36,083 nucleotides of DNA from Methylococcaceae bacterium (GCA_021647145.1 JAKIVF010000023.1:1-36083); one strand, 5' to 3'. Positions 7,612-16,430 are shown, counted from the first letter of the stretch. Notes: a model not told the origin generated them from the letters alone. Made by a program: numbers and translations.

Positions 7612-9010
7612 TGTAGTCTGGGTTGTTGACGATGATAATTCAATTCGATGGGTCATTGAAAAAGCCCTAGAAAAAGCATTAATTACGACGCAAAGCTTTA
7701 CTAATGCTCAAGACTTACTCGAAGCATTAAAAAATGATTTACCTGATGTACTCATTACCGATATTAGAATGCCCGGCATGAGTGGTTTTGACCTACTAGA
7801 CAGAGTAAAGCTCCACTACCCAGATTTACCTGTTATCGTTATGACTGCTCATTCAGACTTGGATAGTGCAGTCTCTGCATTTCATGGTGGAGCTTTTGAA
7901 TATTTACCTAAGCCATTCGATATTAATGAAGTTGTTGATGTTGTTCAAAGAGCAAGCTTACAAAGTAAACAAAAAAATCATGCAGATAACTTTGAAAAAG
8001 AACTTGTTAACGGCACTCCTGAAATAATTGGTGAAGCCCCTGCTATGCAAGAAGTTTTTCGTGCTATTGGCCGATTGGCTCGTTCACATATTACTGTCTT
8101 AATCAATGGGGAGTCAGGCACGGGAAAAGAATTGGTAGCTAAAGCCTTACACCGCCACAGCCCACGAAGCAAAAAACCGTTTATAGCTTTAAACATGGCA
8201 GCCATCCCAAAAGAATTAATGGAATCAGAGCTCTTTGGTCATGAAAAAGGTTCTTTTACCGGCGCTCACATTCGACGGGCAGGCCGGTTTGAACAAGCTA
8301 ATAATGGCACTTTATTTCTAGATGAAATCGGTGATATGCCTGCTGAATTACAAACAAGATTATTACGTGTTCTTTCTGATAATGAGTTTTACCCTATCGG
8401 CTCTCATAGCTCATTAAAAGTTGATGTTCGCATTATTGCAGCAACCCATCAAAACTTAGAGGCATTGGTTGAAAAAGGTTTGTTTAGAGAAGATTTATTT
8501 CATCGCCTTAATGTTATTCGCATTCATATCCCTCCTCTTCGTGACCGCCAACAAGATATCCCTGTTTTAATGCGTCACTTCCTTAATGTTGCAGCTACTG
8601 AATTAGATTCAGAAATTAAAACCTTAATGCCTAAAACAGAATTATATTTGAGTGCTTTACATTGGCCAGGCAATGTACGACAACTAGAAAATATTTGCAG
8701 ATGGTTAACTGTAATGGCCTCTGGAAGAGAAATCCACCAAGAAGACCTCCCTCCTGAGTTAAGTAACCAAAAAAATGAAACAACTGATGAGTCAGTAGAA
8801 AATTGGAAAATATTACTGGAAAATTCAATAAAACAACGCCTTCAGCAAGGAAGTCCGGAGATTGCAAAATCAATCATACCTGAAGTTGAAAGCATTCTGA
8901 TTAAATCAGCATTACAACACACATCAGGTAAAAGAAACGAAGCTGCTATATTATTAGGTTATGGAAGAAATACCTTAACTCGAAAAGTAAAGGAGCTAAA
9001 TATAGAATAG
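7598..9010 (+). CDS. glnG: Nitrogen regulation response regulator NtrC (sigma-54 activator)
   Basis: The 470-residue enhancer-binding protein that activates sigma-54 promoters under nitrogen limitation. Receiver domain (about 5-120): acidic pocket VVDDD, phosphoacceptor Asp55 in ITDIRMPGMSG, and the lysine in LPKPFD. AAA+ domain (about 145-375): Walker A GESGTGKE, Walker B LFLDEIGDMP, and VDVRIIAATHQNLE. The sigma-54 contact loop reads GSFTGA (218-223) where E. coli NtrC has GAFTGA. The C-terminal Fis-type helix-turn-helix ends the protein (GKRNEAAILLGYGRNTLTRK). Likely targets seen in this window are the promoters at 2621, 3289 and 6503. Also called ntrC. Confidence 0.97.
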   Translation: MSNPNVVWVVDDDNSIRWVIEKALEKALITTQSFTNAQDLLEALKNDLPDVLITDIRMPGMSGFDLLDRVKLHYPDLPVIVMTAHSDLDSAVSAFHGGAFEYLPKPFDINEVVDVVQRASLQSKQKNHADNFEKELVNGTPEIIGEAPAMQEVFRAIGRLARSHITVLINGESGTGKELVAKALHRHSPRSKKPFIALNMAAIPKELMESELFGHEKGSFTGAHIRRAGRFEQANNGTLFLDEIGDMPAELQTRLLRVLSDNEFYPIGSHSSLKVDVRIIAATHQNLEALVEKGLFREDLFHRLNVIRIHIPPLRDRQQDIPVLMRHFLNVAATELDSEIKTLMPKTELYLSALHWPGNVRQLENICRWLTVMASGREIHQEDLPPELSNQKNETTDESVENWKILLENSIKQRLQQGSPEIAKSIIPEVESILIKSALQHTSGKRNEAAILLGYGRNTLTRKVKELNIE

Positions 9011-9348
9011 CTATTTATGTACATTAGTTAAAAACTTCTCCTGTGAATCTATTCAATATCGTTACGAGCTACAGTCAATAAGGAGGAGGAGTCACGGTAT
9101 TTATCTCTAGAAAACTAAAAAAAGAAAAGGGATTTTCTAGCTGTTAAGTGAATACTTTGGGTATAATAGCTATTCCTGTAAAATAAATACTCTATAAATC
9201 TTTGATTCTACAACAATTGAGATTTATTTTTATGGGAAATTCAAGAAATAATGCTGTATTATTAAGTAACAATTAATAGCTTTACTTTAAAATTAATTGT
9301 TAAAACAGTTTGTATATTTTTATTTATTTATTTATTACGGGGAATTTT
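9011..9348. other. Intergenic region ntrC / TRL-like gene
   Basis: AT-rich spacer of 338 bp. A TATAAT at 9156-9161 in a GGGTATAATAG context could be a -10 element for the following lipoprotein gene, but no good -35 fits. AAGGAGGAGGAG at 9080-9091 looks like a ribosome site but no frame follows it. Just before the next gene are TTTA repeats. I see no gene. Confidence 0.5.
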
Positions 9349-9657
9349 ATGTTAAAAAAAATCACTTTTGCTGTTGTAGTTACAGGATTATTAGCAGGTT
9401 GTGCTCAAGGTTTATCACCTGTTGGTGTCGGTCTGATTACTGATGTCAAAGGCCCCATTACTGCGACTGGATCAACTGGCAGTAAAACAGGGACGGCTTG
9501 TGCAAATACAATCCTTGGTTTGATTAATGATGGTGATGCATCAATCGAAGCAGCAAAAGCAGCGGGCGGTATTAGCGTTGTTGCTTCAGCAGATTACCAT
9601 ACACAAGGTTTTTATCCATTTGTTGGTGAAACTTGTGTAATCGTTACTGGACAGTAA
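9349..9657 (+). CDS. TRL-like family lipoprotein
   Basis: A 102-residue small lipoprotein. The ATG at 9349 is preceded by ACGGGGA; the frame continues upstream only through a TTG in a TTTA-repeat run that looks non-coding. The leader MLKKITFAVVVTGLLAGC has a lipobox LAGC, so the mature protein would begin at Cys18, lipid-anchored. The body matches the TRL-like family (named after a tRNA-associated locus) by GVGLITDVKGPITATG, GTACANTILGLINDGDASI and EAAKAAGGI, ending CVIVTGQ. The family's function is unknown. The gene is alone on its strand, between ntrC and a convergent TIGR04073 gene. No tRNA is next to it here. Family recognition is from remembered motifs. Confidence 0.85.
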   Translation: MLKKITFAVVVTGLLAGCAQGLSPVGVGLITDVKGPITATGSTGSKTGTACANTILGLINDGDASIEAAKAAGGISVVASADYHTQGFYPFVGETCVIVTGQ

Positions 9658-9788
9658 ATTGGTAGCAAGAGTGCCTTCTACTTCTTAGAAGTTGCTCTAT
9701 TTAAAAACAGGTCAAGTCTTGCATACATCTATGATATGCAAAGCTTGGCCATTTTTATATTGTCGCTTCCTCATCAAAGCTGATGATT

Positions 9789-10163
9789 TTATTCATCAAG
9801 TCGAAATGCTTCACCATAAGTCGTATCAACATCAAAATCATCCCAAATATAAACTGGTTGTGCAATTGGTTTTGTTGGAATTGGGAAGGTAATCAAATCA
9901 GCCACACCTGAAAACAACCTGCCAGCAGTATTAAGCGTCCCTTTTGCCAAACCTCCGACCGCACCATAGGCAACATTACTGTCATTCGTGGTATTAATAA
10001 TATTTTTAGGAATTTCTAACACGGCTGTAAAAATATTGCTTAAACCATTAAGTGCCTTATTCCCAATTTTTGAACCGTAACTTTGCTCTTCTTCAGCAAA
10101 AATACTGGATGAGCTGAAGATTAAAAAGCTTGTAAATATAATTGAAAAAGTACTTTTTGTCAT
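9789..10163 (-). CDS. Exosortase system-associated protein, TIGR04073 family
   Basis: A 124-residue exported protein. Its signal peptide (MTKSTFSIIFTSFLIFSSSSIFA) precedes a body with the TIGR04073 pattern: KALNGLSNIFTAVLEIPKN, NVAYGAVGGLAKGTLNTAGR, then DLITFPIPTKP and PVYIWDDFDVDTTYGEAF. AGGA lies upstream of the ATG. The family occurs in genomes with exosortase/PEP-CTERM protein sorting; its job is unknown. That context agrees with the PEP-CTERM-type protein at 34811-35530, although no exosortase is in the window. It converges on the TRL-like gene; several small inverted repeats lie in the 131-bp gap, none a convincing terminator. Confidence 0.82.
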   Translation of the reverse strand: MTKSTFSIIFTSFLIFSSSSIFAEEEQSYGSKIGNKALNGLSNIFTAVLEIPKNIINTTNDSNVAYGAVGGLAKGTLNTAGRLFSGVADLITFPIPTKPIAQPVYIWDDFDVDTTYGEAFRLDE

Positions 10164-10226
10164 AACATGTCCTGTAATGTGTTTCGAAGAATTAGTTAAA
10201 CAAAAGTATAGCAGAGCTTTTTTAAT

Positions 10227-12518
10227 TTACTTTTTCAAAACTTTTGCAAAAGCATTAGCCATAATTCCTTGAGACTCTACTTGTTGATTTGAATGTACTT
10301 TTTTAGGCCGACTAGCTACCTGTTTTTTTAACTTAGACTTAACAACGGATGATTCATCTACATTTTTTTTCATTGACAAAGCAATACGCTTACGGGAGAT
10401 ATCAACTTCCAGCACTTTTACCTTAACCATTTCACCAGTCTTTACTACATCCCGAGGATCTTTAACAAAAACATCCGCTAAATGGGATATATGCACTAAA
10501 CCATCTTGATGCACACCTATATCCACAAATGCTCCAAAATTTGCAACATTAGTCACCACACCTTCAAGCATCATACCTTCTTTCAGATCAGCCATTGTTT
10601 CTACACCCTCTTTGAATTGGACACTTTTAAATTCAGGGCGAGGATCTCGACCTGGTTTTTCCAACTCTTGAAGAATATCGGTTACAGTGGGTAAACCGAA
10701 TGATTCAGTTGTATAGTTTGCTGCTTTCAGACTGCGTAAAAATTGACTTTGCCCAATGATTTTATCAATAGACTTTCCAGTATCTTTAATAATAGCATTG
10801 ACCACTGGGTATGCCTCTGGATGAACAGACGATGCATCTAAAAGATTATCTCCTGACATAATACGAAGAAAGCCAGCCGCCTGTTCATAAGCTTTATCGC
10901 CTAGCCTTGGTACTTTTTTAAACTGTTTTCGATTATTAAACCGTCCATTTTCATTCCTGAAAGCGACGATGTTTTCACTAATACTCGCAGACAAACCAGA
11001 AACTTGTTTAAGTAATGATGCAGACGCAGTATTAACGTCAACACCCACTGCATTTACACAGTCTTCGATAACAGCATCCAGGCTTTTCCCCAATTGCACT
11101 TGATTAACATCATGTTGATATTGGCCAACACCTATAGATTTCGGCTCGATTTTAACCAGCTCAGCTAGTGGGTCTTGCAGACGTCTCGCAATAGAAACAG
11201 CACCTCGAATAGTGACATCTAAATCTGGAAATTCTTTTGCAGCCAATTCAGAAGCTGAATAAACCGATGCCCCTGCTTCAGATACAATAATTTTGCTAAA
11301 TTTTAAATCCTTATGTTGCTTCATTAAATCAGTAATTAACTGATCAGTTTCTCTGGAGCCAGTGCCATTCCCAATGCTAATTAAATCAACATGATGCTTT
11401 TGAATCAGTTTTGCCAAACTATTAATCGACTCATTCCATTGTTTTTTTGGTTGATGAGGATAAATTGTATCGTAACCTAACACCTTTCCTGTCGGATCTA
11501 CTACTGCAACCTTCACCCCAGTGCGAATACCAGGATCAAGTCCCATAGTCGCCTTTGGTCCTGCCGGTGCAGCAAGTAATAAATCTTTTAAATTGCTCGC
11601 AAACACTTTAATCGCTTCAAGTTCTGCTGATTCACGCAATCTTAAGTTTAAATCCAGACTTATGCGAGTGAATAACTTGACTTTCCATGCCATCCTAGCT
11701 GTTTCAGCGAGCCAGGCATCAGCTGGTTTTGTTGTATCAACCACATTAATATGTCTAGCGACTAATTGAGCACATAACTGGTGCTCTTCTTTATAATCAA
11801 TACCAGGTTTCAATGAGAGCGATAAAAAATCTTCATTTCTCCCTCTAAATAAAGCAAGTGCACGATGTGATGGAATTTTTTTGATTGCTTCTTGATAGTC
11901 AAAATAGTCTTTAAACTTTTCGGCTTCTAAGACTTTATCTTTAACCACAGAAGAATGCATAATGCCTTTATTCCAAATACGTTCACGCAGATCAGATAAT
12001 AAAGTAGCATCTTCAGAAATACGCTCCATAATAATTTGTTTCGCTCCCTCCAATGCAGAAGTAACATCATTAATTCCTTTGTCTGCATTAAAATAATCTA
12101 TGGCAATCTCTTCAGGAACTACCTTTCGATCAATAAAAATCTTGTCTGCCAATGGCTCCAGCCCTGCCTCCCTAGCAGATTGGGCTTTAGTTCTACGTCT
12201 GGGTTTATAAGGTAAATACAAATCTTCAAGTAAAGTTTTAGTTTCAGCCAGATTAATCGACGCTTCTAGCTCCGCGGTTAATTTCCCTTGAGAAGAAATA
12301 CTCTCAAGAATGGTTACTCTCCGACAATTTAATTCCCTAAGATAAATAAGACGTTCTTCAAGCACCCTCAATTGCTGGTCATCCAAACCTCCAGTAATTT
12401 CTTTTCTATAACGAGAAATAAAAGGAACGGTTGCTCCCTCATCCAGCAATTCAACAGCCGCAGTGACTTGTTTTATATTGACAACTAATTCTTCTGCTAT
12501 TTTCTGGATAACGTCCAT
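10227..12518 (-). CDS. tex: Tex family RNA-binding transcription accessory protein
   Basis: A 763-residue member of the Tex/YhgF family, cytoplasmic nucleic-acid-binding proteins linked to transcription. Domain order seen: N-terminal Tex helical region (about 1-190, with FISRYRKEITGGLDDQQLR and LYLPYKPRRRTKAQ); a YqgF/RNase H-like domain from about 325 (MGLDPGIRTGVKVAVV); a helix-hairpin-helix segment (about 490-560, DVNTASASLLKQVSGL and FKKVPRLGDKAYEQAAGFLR); and a C-terminal S1 domain (about 650-715, GVVTNVANFGAFVDIGVHQD, GLVHIS). A lysine-rich tail of about 40 residues follows. Length and domains match the family. The gene stands alone; its ribosome site is weak (TAAGAAATC). Confidence 0.97.
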   Translation of the reverse strand: MDVIQKIAEELVVNIKQVTAAVELLDEGATVPFISRYRKEITGGLDDQQLRVLEERLIYLRELNCRRVTILESISSQGKLTAELEASINLAETKTLLEDLYLPYKPRRRTKAQSAREAGLEPLADKIFIDRKVVPEEIAIDYFNADKGINDVTSALEGAKQIIMERISEDATLLSDLRERIWNKGIMHSSVVKDKVLEAEKFKDYFDYQEAIKKIPSHRALALFRGRNEDFLSLSLKPGIDYKEEHQLCAQLVARHINVVDTTKPADAWLAETARMAWKVKLFTRISLDLNLRLRESAELEAIKVFASNLKDLLLAAPAGPKATMGLDPGIRTGVKVAVVDPTGKVLGYDTIYPHQPKKQWNESINSLAKLIQKHHVDLISIGNGTGSRETDQLITDLMKQHKDLKFSKIIVSEAGASVYSASELAAKEFPDLDVTIRGAVSIARRLQDPLAELVKIEPKSIGVGQYQHDVNQVQLGKSLDAVIEDCVNAVGVDVNTASASLLKQVSGLSASISENIVAFRNENGRFNNRKQFKKVPRLGDKAYEQAAGFLRIMSGDNLLDASSVHPEAYPVVNAIIKDTGKSIDKIIGQSQFLRSLKAANYTTESFGLPTVTDILQELEKPGRDPRPEFKSVQFKEGVETMADLKEGMMLEGVVTNVANFGAFVDIGVHQDGLVHISHLADVFVKDPRDVVKTGEMVKVKVLEVDISRKRIALSMKKNVDESSVVKSKLKKQVASRPKKVHSNQQVESQGIMANAFAKVLKK

Positions 12519-12648
12519 TCTATGATTTCTTAGGCTAAATTATAAAAAAACGCATTGTACCAGTAATACTAAATAATCATATGCGCTGGATGTTATTTTA
12601 TAAGTCCTTGCTGTAGAATAAATTTTTATTTTAATAATATTGTGGCAA

Positions 12649-13185
12649 ATGAAAGAAAGAGATCGTCGGCAAGGGATAGTTCTGGTTCATACTGGAGAAG
12701 GAAAAGGAAAATCATCAAGCGCCTTAGGCATGGTCTTTCGAGCAGCTGGATGGGGAATGAATGTATGTGTTATTCAATATATAAAAGGCCAATGGAAAAC
12801 CGGCGAACAAAAGGCGGCTGAACGCTTTGATAATATTGAATGGCATTCATTAGGCGATGGATTTACTTGGGATACAAAAAATCCAGAGCAAGATATAAAA
12901 ACAAGCCGAGAAATATGGGAGTTTAGTCAACAGAAAATTTTATCTCAAGATTTTGATTTTGTTTTATTGGATGAAATTAATTATTGCTGCGGATACAACT
13001 GGATATCCGGTGAAGAAATAGCTAATTTTATTTCTAACAAAAAGCCACCGTGGATGCATTTGGTATTAACCGGACGAAATGCTGCCTCAGAAGTCGTTGA
13101 TGTAGCAAATACAGTAACAGAAATGCGAAAGCTAAAACATGCCTATTCCCAAGGCATAAAAGCTGAGCAAGGTGTTGAGTTTTAA
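12649..13185 (+). CDS. cobO: Corrinoid adenosyltransferase (CobO/BtuR type)
   Basis: This enzyme transfers the 5'-deoxyadenosyl group of ATP to cob(I)alamin-type corrinoids, giving the adenosylated cofactor. The P-loop is near the N-terminus (LVHTGEGKGKSSSALGM), followed by VIQYIKGQWKTGE, the Walker B-like FVLLDEINYCCGY, a LVLTGRNA element and the terminal GIKAEQGVEF. All are typical of the CobO/CobA/BtuR family. I chose the ATG at 12649 (178 aa); the open frame starts three codons earlier at a TTG. Neither start has a recognisable ribosome site, so translation from a very short leader is possible. It is divergent from tex with a gap of about 130 bp. No other cobalamin gene is in the window. 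Confidence 0.92.
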   Translation: MKERDRRQGIVLVHTGEGKGKSSSALGMVFRAAGWGMNVCVIQYIKGQWKTGEQKAAERFDNIEWHSLGDGFTWDTKNPEQDIKTSREIWEFSQQKILSQDFDFVLLDEINYCCGYNWISGEEIANFISNKKPPWMHLVLTGRNAASEVVDVANTVTEMRKLKHAYSQGIKAEQGVEF

Positions 13186-13290
13186 TTGATGAAGAGCTAG
13201 TTTAAGAGTACAATTAAAAGGTATGTTAGTTTTTTATAATGTTATTATAAAAGTAGAAATAAGAATGAATTTAATTAACAGGAGAGAAAA

Positions 13291-13656
13291 ATGAGTAATG
13301 CCCAAAAAATGATGATTGCAGTAGCTTGTGTTTTTGGCATCGGATTCCTTATGGTTGGTTCTAATAAAGAAACAAGTAATGAGGATAAAAAATCTGCGGC
13401 TATGGTCAGAGACGTAGCCAATATGCAACGTATAGCCCATAAAAAATGTCCGGAATTAATCAAGGAACATACAGGAACTCAAATTGTTTCATTAGTTTCA
13501 AGAACAGATTCTGACAAAGCAACCTATTTGACTTTAGAATGGCTAGGTGAAAAAGGTGATAACTTTAAAAAAGCGACTTGTACTTTATCGGTTATTAAAG
13601 GCGGTATCTCAAAATTAGTGATTGATGATAAAGTAATAATAGACAAAGATTCTTAA
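13291..13656 (+). CDS. Hypothetical small membrane-anchored protein
   Basis: A 121-residue protein I do not recognise. A strong ribosome site (AGGAGAG) lies just before the ATG. Residues 6-23 form one hydrophobic helix (KMMIAVACVFGIGFLMVGS) without a clear cleavage site, so the protein is probably anchored with its C-terminal part in the periplasm. The rest is a mixed charged domain with two cysteines (HKKCPELI and KATCTLSVI) that could form a disulphide. It is followed by a long gap with small hairpins. The good ribosome site and normal codon use support a real gene; nothing suggests its function. Confidence 0.75.
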   Translation: MSNAQKMMIAVACVFGIGFLMVGSNKETSNEDKKSAAMVRDVANMQRIAHKKCPELIKEHTGTQIVSLVSRTDSDKATYLTLEWLGEKGDNFKKATCTLSVIKGGISKLVIDDKVIIDKDS

Positions 13657-14064
13657 ATAATTATCTAAGCTAAAAGGTAGGCATAGCCTTTATAGTTATT
13701 CTTTTATGCTAGGCCACATGGATGCGGCCAATCTATAAAAATGTAGAGAATAACATTTAAATTTTTAAAGGGTTAACTTAGCACTTGCTTTCAGATTATA
13801 TAAATTTCGCTCATTCTCTATTTTTCTTCACCTACTTACAGTGTGTTTCTTTAATTTCATTCATTACACCCCCCTATCAAACTATTTATTTTTTTGGAAT
13901 AAAGCCTCAATACAATAATCCTGCCCTTTTTACCTAACCCTAAAATTATCTACAATAATTTAAATACAATTTGTTTCGGATGTTATAGAATTCACATTCC
14001 AAAAATGGTTCGCACCATGACAAATACAACAATAAAAGAAATATTTACAAGAGGATAGAAAGGT
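13657..14064. other. Intergenic region before the cold-shock-domain gene
   Basis: 408 bp, mostly AT-rich. It holds a small hairpin (AAGG..CCTT, 13673-13692) that may end the preceding transcript, a GGCC..GGCC inverted repeat near 13713-13730, and ATGGTTCGCACCAT (14004-14017), a perfect 5-bp stem. The last element overlaps a short frame ending TAG at 14056-14058, which overlaps the ribosome site of the next gene and could be a leader peptide. I see no firm gene. Confidence 0.45.
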
Positions 14065-14391
14065 ATGGCAAAGACAGAAAACAAAGGTATTTTGAAAACC
14101 TGGAAAGATGATCGAGGTTTTGGATTTATAAAACCAGAGGATGGAAGTGATGATCTTTTTATTCACATCTCTGCATTACATGAAACGTCAAGACGCCCTT
14201 ACCGAGGAGACATCATTTATTATCAAGTTGAACATGGTAGTGATGGAAAATCAAAAGCAATTAATGCGAGTATTGAAGGAGTAGAAATACATTCTAAACA
14301 AAAAGTAAATAGTAAAAAGTGGCTTTGGATTACTGCCATCATTTTGGGTTTATTAGGTATTGCAGCAATAGCTTATTATAATATGAAATAA
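14065..14391 (+). CDS. Cold-shock-domain protein with a C-terminal membrane helix
   Basis: A 108-residue protein. Residues 5-68 form a cold-shock OB fold with both RNA-binding motifs (RGFGFIKPEDG and DDLFIHISAL). The ARRPxxGD-like turn (SRRPYRGD) resembles the subfamily in which a cold-shock domain is fused to the four-helix DUF1294 domain. Here DUF1294 is missing: after a short basic linker (KQKVNSKKWL) there is only one helix, WITAIILGLLGIAAIAYYN, ending in MK. It would tether a nucleic-acid-binding domain to the inner membrane on the cytoplasmic side. GAGG and AAAGG lie before the ATG. Whether it is a decayed CSD-DUF1294 protein or a stable short form cannot be told from one genome. Confidence 0.85.
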   Translation: MAKTENKGILKTWKDDRGFGFIKPEDGSDDLFIHISALHETSRRPYRGDIIYYQVEHGSDGKSKAINASIEGVEIHSKQKVNSKKWLWITAIILGLLGIAAIAYYNMK

Positions 14392-14411
14392 ATTCGTCAC
14401 TTTTTAATTAT

Positions 14412-14446
14412 GGAGCGAAGATATTTTTGAATACTCGCTCCTTAGT
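14412..14446 (+). terminator. Possible terminator hairpin after the cold-shock-domain gene
   Basis: Perfect 7-bp stem GGAGCGA/TCGCTCC (14412-14418 with 14435-14441) with a 16-nt AT-rich loop. The following sequence (TTAGTATAATTT) is only partly T-rich, so terminator activity is uncertain. Confidence 0.45.
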
Positions 14447-14564
14447 ATAATTTAATAAATATAATCGTAAAGTTACATCCACACAATTTAAGATTAACAA
14501 ACAGAATAAAATAAGTTCGACCTATACTCAAAAATAGAAAAACACACAAAAAGGCTTTCTATAA

Positions 14565-15641
14565 ATGTCAGATGCACAAAAATGGCTAGTTCTTGCTTTT
14601 ATATTATTCATAGGTTGGTTGACCTATCTATTAGCACCTATCTTAATGCCTTTTGCTTTTGCCGCTATCCTTGCTTATCTAGGTGACCCTTTCGCAGACA
14701 GACTAGAAGTTATTAAAATTAAACAGTTTCAATTAGGTCGAACAGGAGCCGTGATAGTCGTTTTTACTCTAATGCTTCTTATTCTTTCAGTAGTATTAAC
14801 TATTGTTATCCCTAAAATTGAACTTCAAATCAGTCAATTTTTATCTCAGCTTCCTTCTTATACAAAATGGTTAAACAAAACGGTTATTCCATGGATAGAG
14901 CTACAATCAGGCTTAGAAATCAGCCATATTGAAGGAAATAAAATAACAGCATTAATAAAAGGTCACTGGCAAAAAGCAGGACAAAGCGCAATGACATTAA
15001 TGGGGTCTGTCTCACGTTCAGGTATGGTAGTTGCTGAAGTGATAATGAATCTAATTCTTATTCCAGTCATTACATTTTATTTATTACGTGACTGGGATAT
15101 TCTAGTAGAAAAGGTGCATAACTTATTACCTAGAAGAGCCGCTCCAACAGCAGGTAAATTAGCTGCTGAAACAAATATTGTTTTAGGTGCATTTATGCGC
15201 GGACAGTTTTATGTCATGTTAGCACTAGGAATAATTTATAGTGTCGGTCTATGGTTGGTTGACCTGAACCTTGCCTTATTGATTGGTATGCTAGCTGGTT
15301 TGGTTAGTTTTGTACCCTATTTAGGCTCTATTGTTGGAATAACAATTGCCTGTATCGCAGCATTATTACAATTTCAAGATCCTGTTTTTTTGATTCCTGT
15401 TTCCATTGTGTTTATTGTTGGTCAATCCATCGAAGGAATGGTTTTAACACCGTGGCTAGTTGGGGATAAAATTGGACTTCACCCAGTTGCTGTTATGTTT
15501 TCTGTTTTAGCTGGTGGTCAGTTATTTGGTTTTTTAGGCATCCTATTGGCACTTCCTGTTGCTTCCGTCATTATGGTTCTATTAAGACATATTCATGAGA
15601 TATATAGAGATAGTGATTTTTATTGTGTAGAAAACGATTAA
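14565..15641 (+). CDS. AI-2E family transporter (PerM-like permease)
   Basis: A 358-residue inner-membrane protein of the AI-2E transporter family (PF01594; members include PerM, TqsA and antiporters, so the substrate cannot be assigned). It has about seven to eight helices: an N-terminal pair (WLVLAFILFIGWLTYLLAPI, LMPFAFAAILAYL), a third (VIVVFTLMLLILSVVLTIVI), an external loop with amphipathic helices, then the conserved block MRGQFYVMLALGIIYSVGL, GMLAGLVSFVPYLGSIVGI and the C-terminal EGMVLTPWLVGDKIGLHPV. In many gammaproteobacteria a gene of this family lies by purM and a DUF2066 gene, as here. The downstream DUF3530 gene starts on the base after its stop. The ribosome site is weak (AAGG). 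Confidence 0.92.
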   Translation: MSDAQKWLVLAFILFIGWLTYLLAPILMPFAFAAILAYLGDPFADRLEVIKIKQFQLGRTGAVIVVFTLMLLILSVVLTIVIPKIELQISQFLSQLPSYTKWLNKTVIPWIELQSGLEISHIEGNKITALIKGHWQKAGQSAMTLMGSVSRSGMVVAEVIMNLILIPVITFYLLRDWDILVEKVHNLLPRRAAPTAGKLAAETNIVLGAFMRGQFYVMLALGIIYSVGLWLVDLNLALLIGMLAGLVSFVPYLGSIVGITIACIAALLQFQDPVFLIPVSIVFIVGQSIEGMVLTPWLVGDKIGLHPVAVMFSVLAGGQLFGFLGILLALPVASVIMVLLRHIHEIYRDSDFYCVEND

Positions 15642-16430
15642 ATGTTTAGAGTATTTTTAATTCTTATTCTCTTTGAATGTAATACCCATTGCTGGGCTTC
15701 AGATGAGTTACGGGAACTGGAATATGCCGAAAAAATAGAAGCTTCTTTTTCTACATCTTCGATAGGAAAGATAGTTCGGCTACAGACAGAAAAGAAAAAT
15801 TTTTTAGCCTTATATACCGAAACCGAAAAAAAAGAAAATTCTGGAACAGCAATTATTCTACATTCAATGGGGAAACACCCAGATCATGCCAATTTAATTA
15901 AGCCATTAAGAACATATTTACCGCAACATCATTGGGCCACACTGTCCTTACAGATGCCTGTTTTAAGTGTTGGTGATAAACAAAAAGACTATTATTCTTT
16001 ATTTGATGCTGCAAATTCCCGTATTCAAGCAGGGATAGATTTTTTAGTCTCTGCTGAGGCAAAAAATATTGTTTTAATTGGGGATGGTCTAGGTGGAATG
16101 ATGGCAGCCTATTATCTAAAAAACAATATTGAGAATACTAAAGTACAGGCAATCGTAGCCGTTAGTTTAAGTGTGCCTGACAGCGAACAAGATCAAGCCC
16201 AGACACTTGATTTTATTCGTAAGATAGACCTACCTTTTTTAGATATTTTTGCTGAATATGATTTAGTAAAGGTTACTTCTACTGCTAGAAAAAGAAGAAT
16301 CTCAGGGAAAAACAACTCTGGCTACAGACAGTTTAAAATAAAAGGTGAAGGCCATAAAAAACAGCATGATGAAGAGCTAATAGTTAAACGAATCTATAGC
16401 TGGATAAACTGGACATTTAAAAAAATTTGA
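15642..16430 (+). CDS. DUF3530 family alpha/beta-hydrolase-like exported protein
   Basis: A 262-residue protein with an N-terminal signal (MFRVFLILILFECNTHCWA). It looks like a degenerate alpha/beta hydrolase of the DUF3530 family: AIILHSMGKHPDHANLIKPL, then WATLSLQMPVLSV, and the nucleophile-elbow region IVLIGDGLGGMMAAYYL, where the usual GxSxG serine is Asp (GDGLG). The end has DIFAEYDLVKVT and a possible catalytic histidine in KGEGHKKQHDEEL. Loss of the serine at that position makes hydrolase activity doubtful, although related proteins vary here. The ATG follows directly after the stop of the AI-2E gene, so the two are probably translationally coupled. Confidence 0.8.
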   Translation: MFRVFLILILFECNTHCWASDELRELEYAEKIEASFSTSSIGKIVRLQTEKKNFLALYTETEKKENSGTAIILHSMGKHPDHANLIKPLRTYLPQHHWATLSLQMPVLSVGDKQKDYYSLFDAANSRIQAGIDFLVSAEAKNIVLIGDGLGGMMAAYYLKNNIENTKVQAIVAVSLSVPDSEQDQAQTLDFIRKIDLPFLDIFAEYDLVKVTSTARKRRISGKNNSGYRQFKIKGEGHKKQHDEELIVKRIYSWINWTFKKI

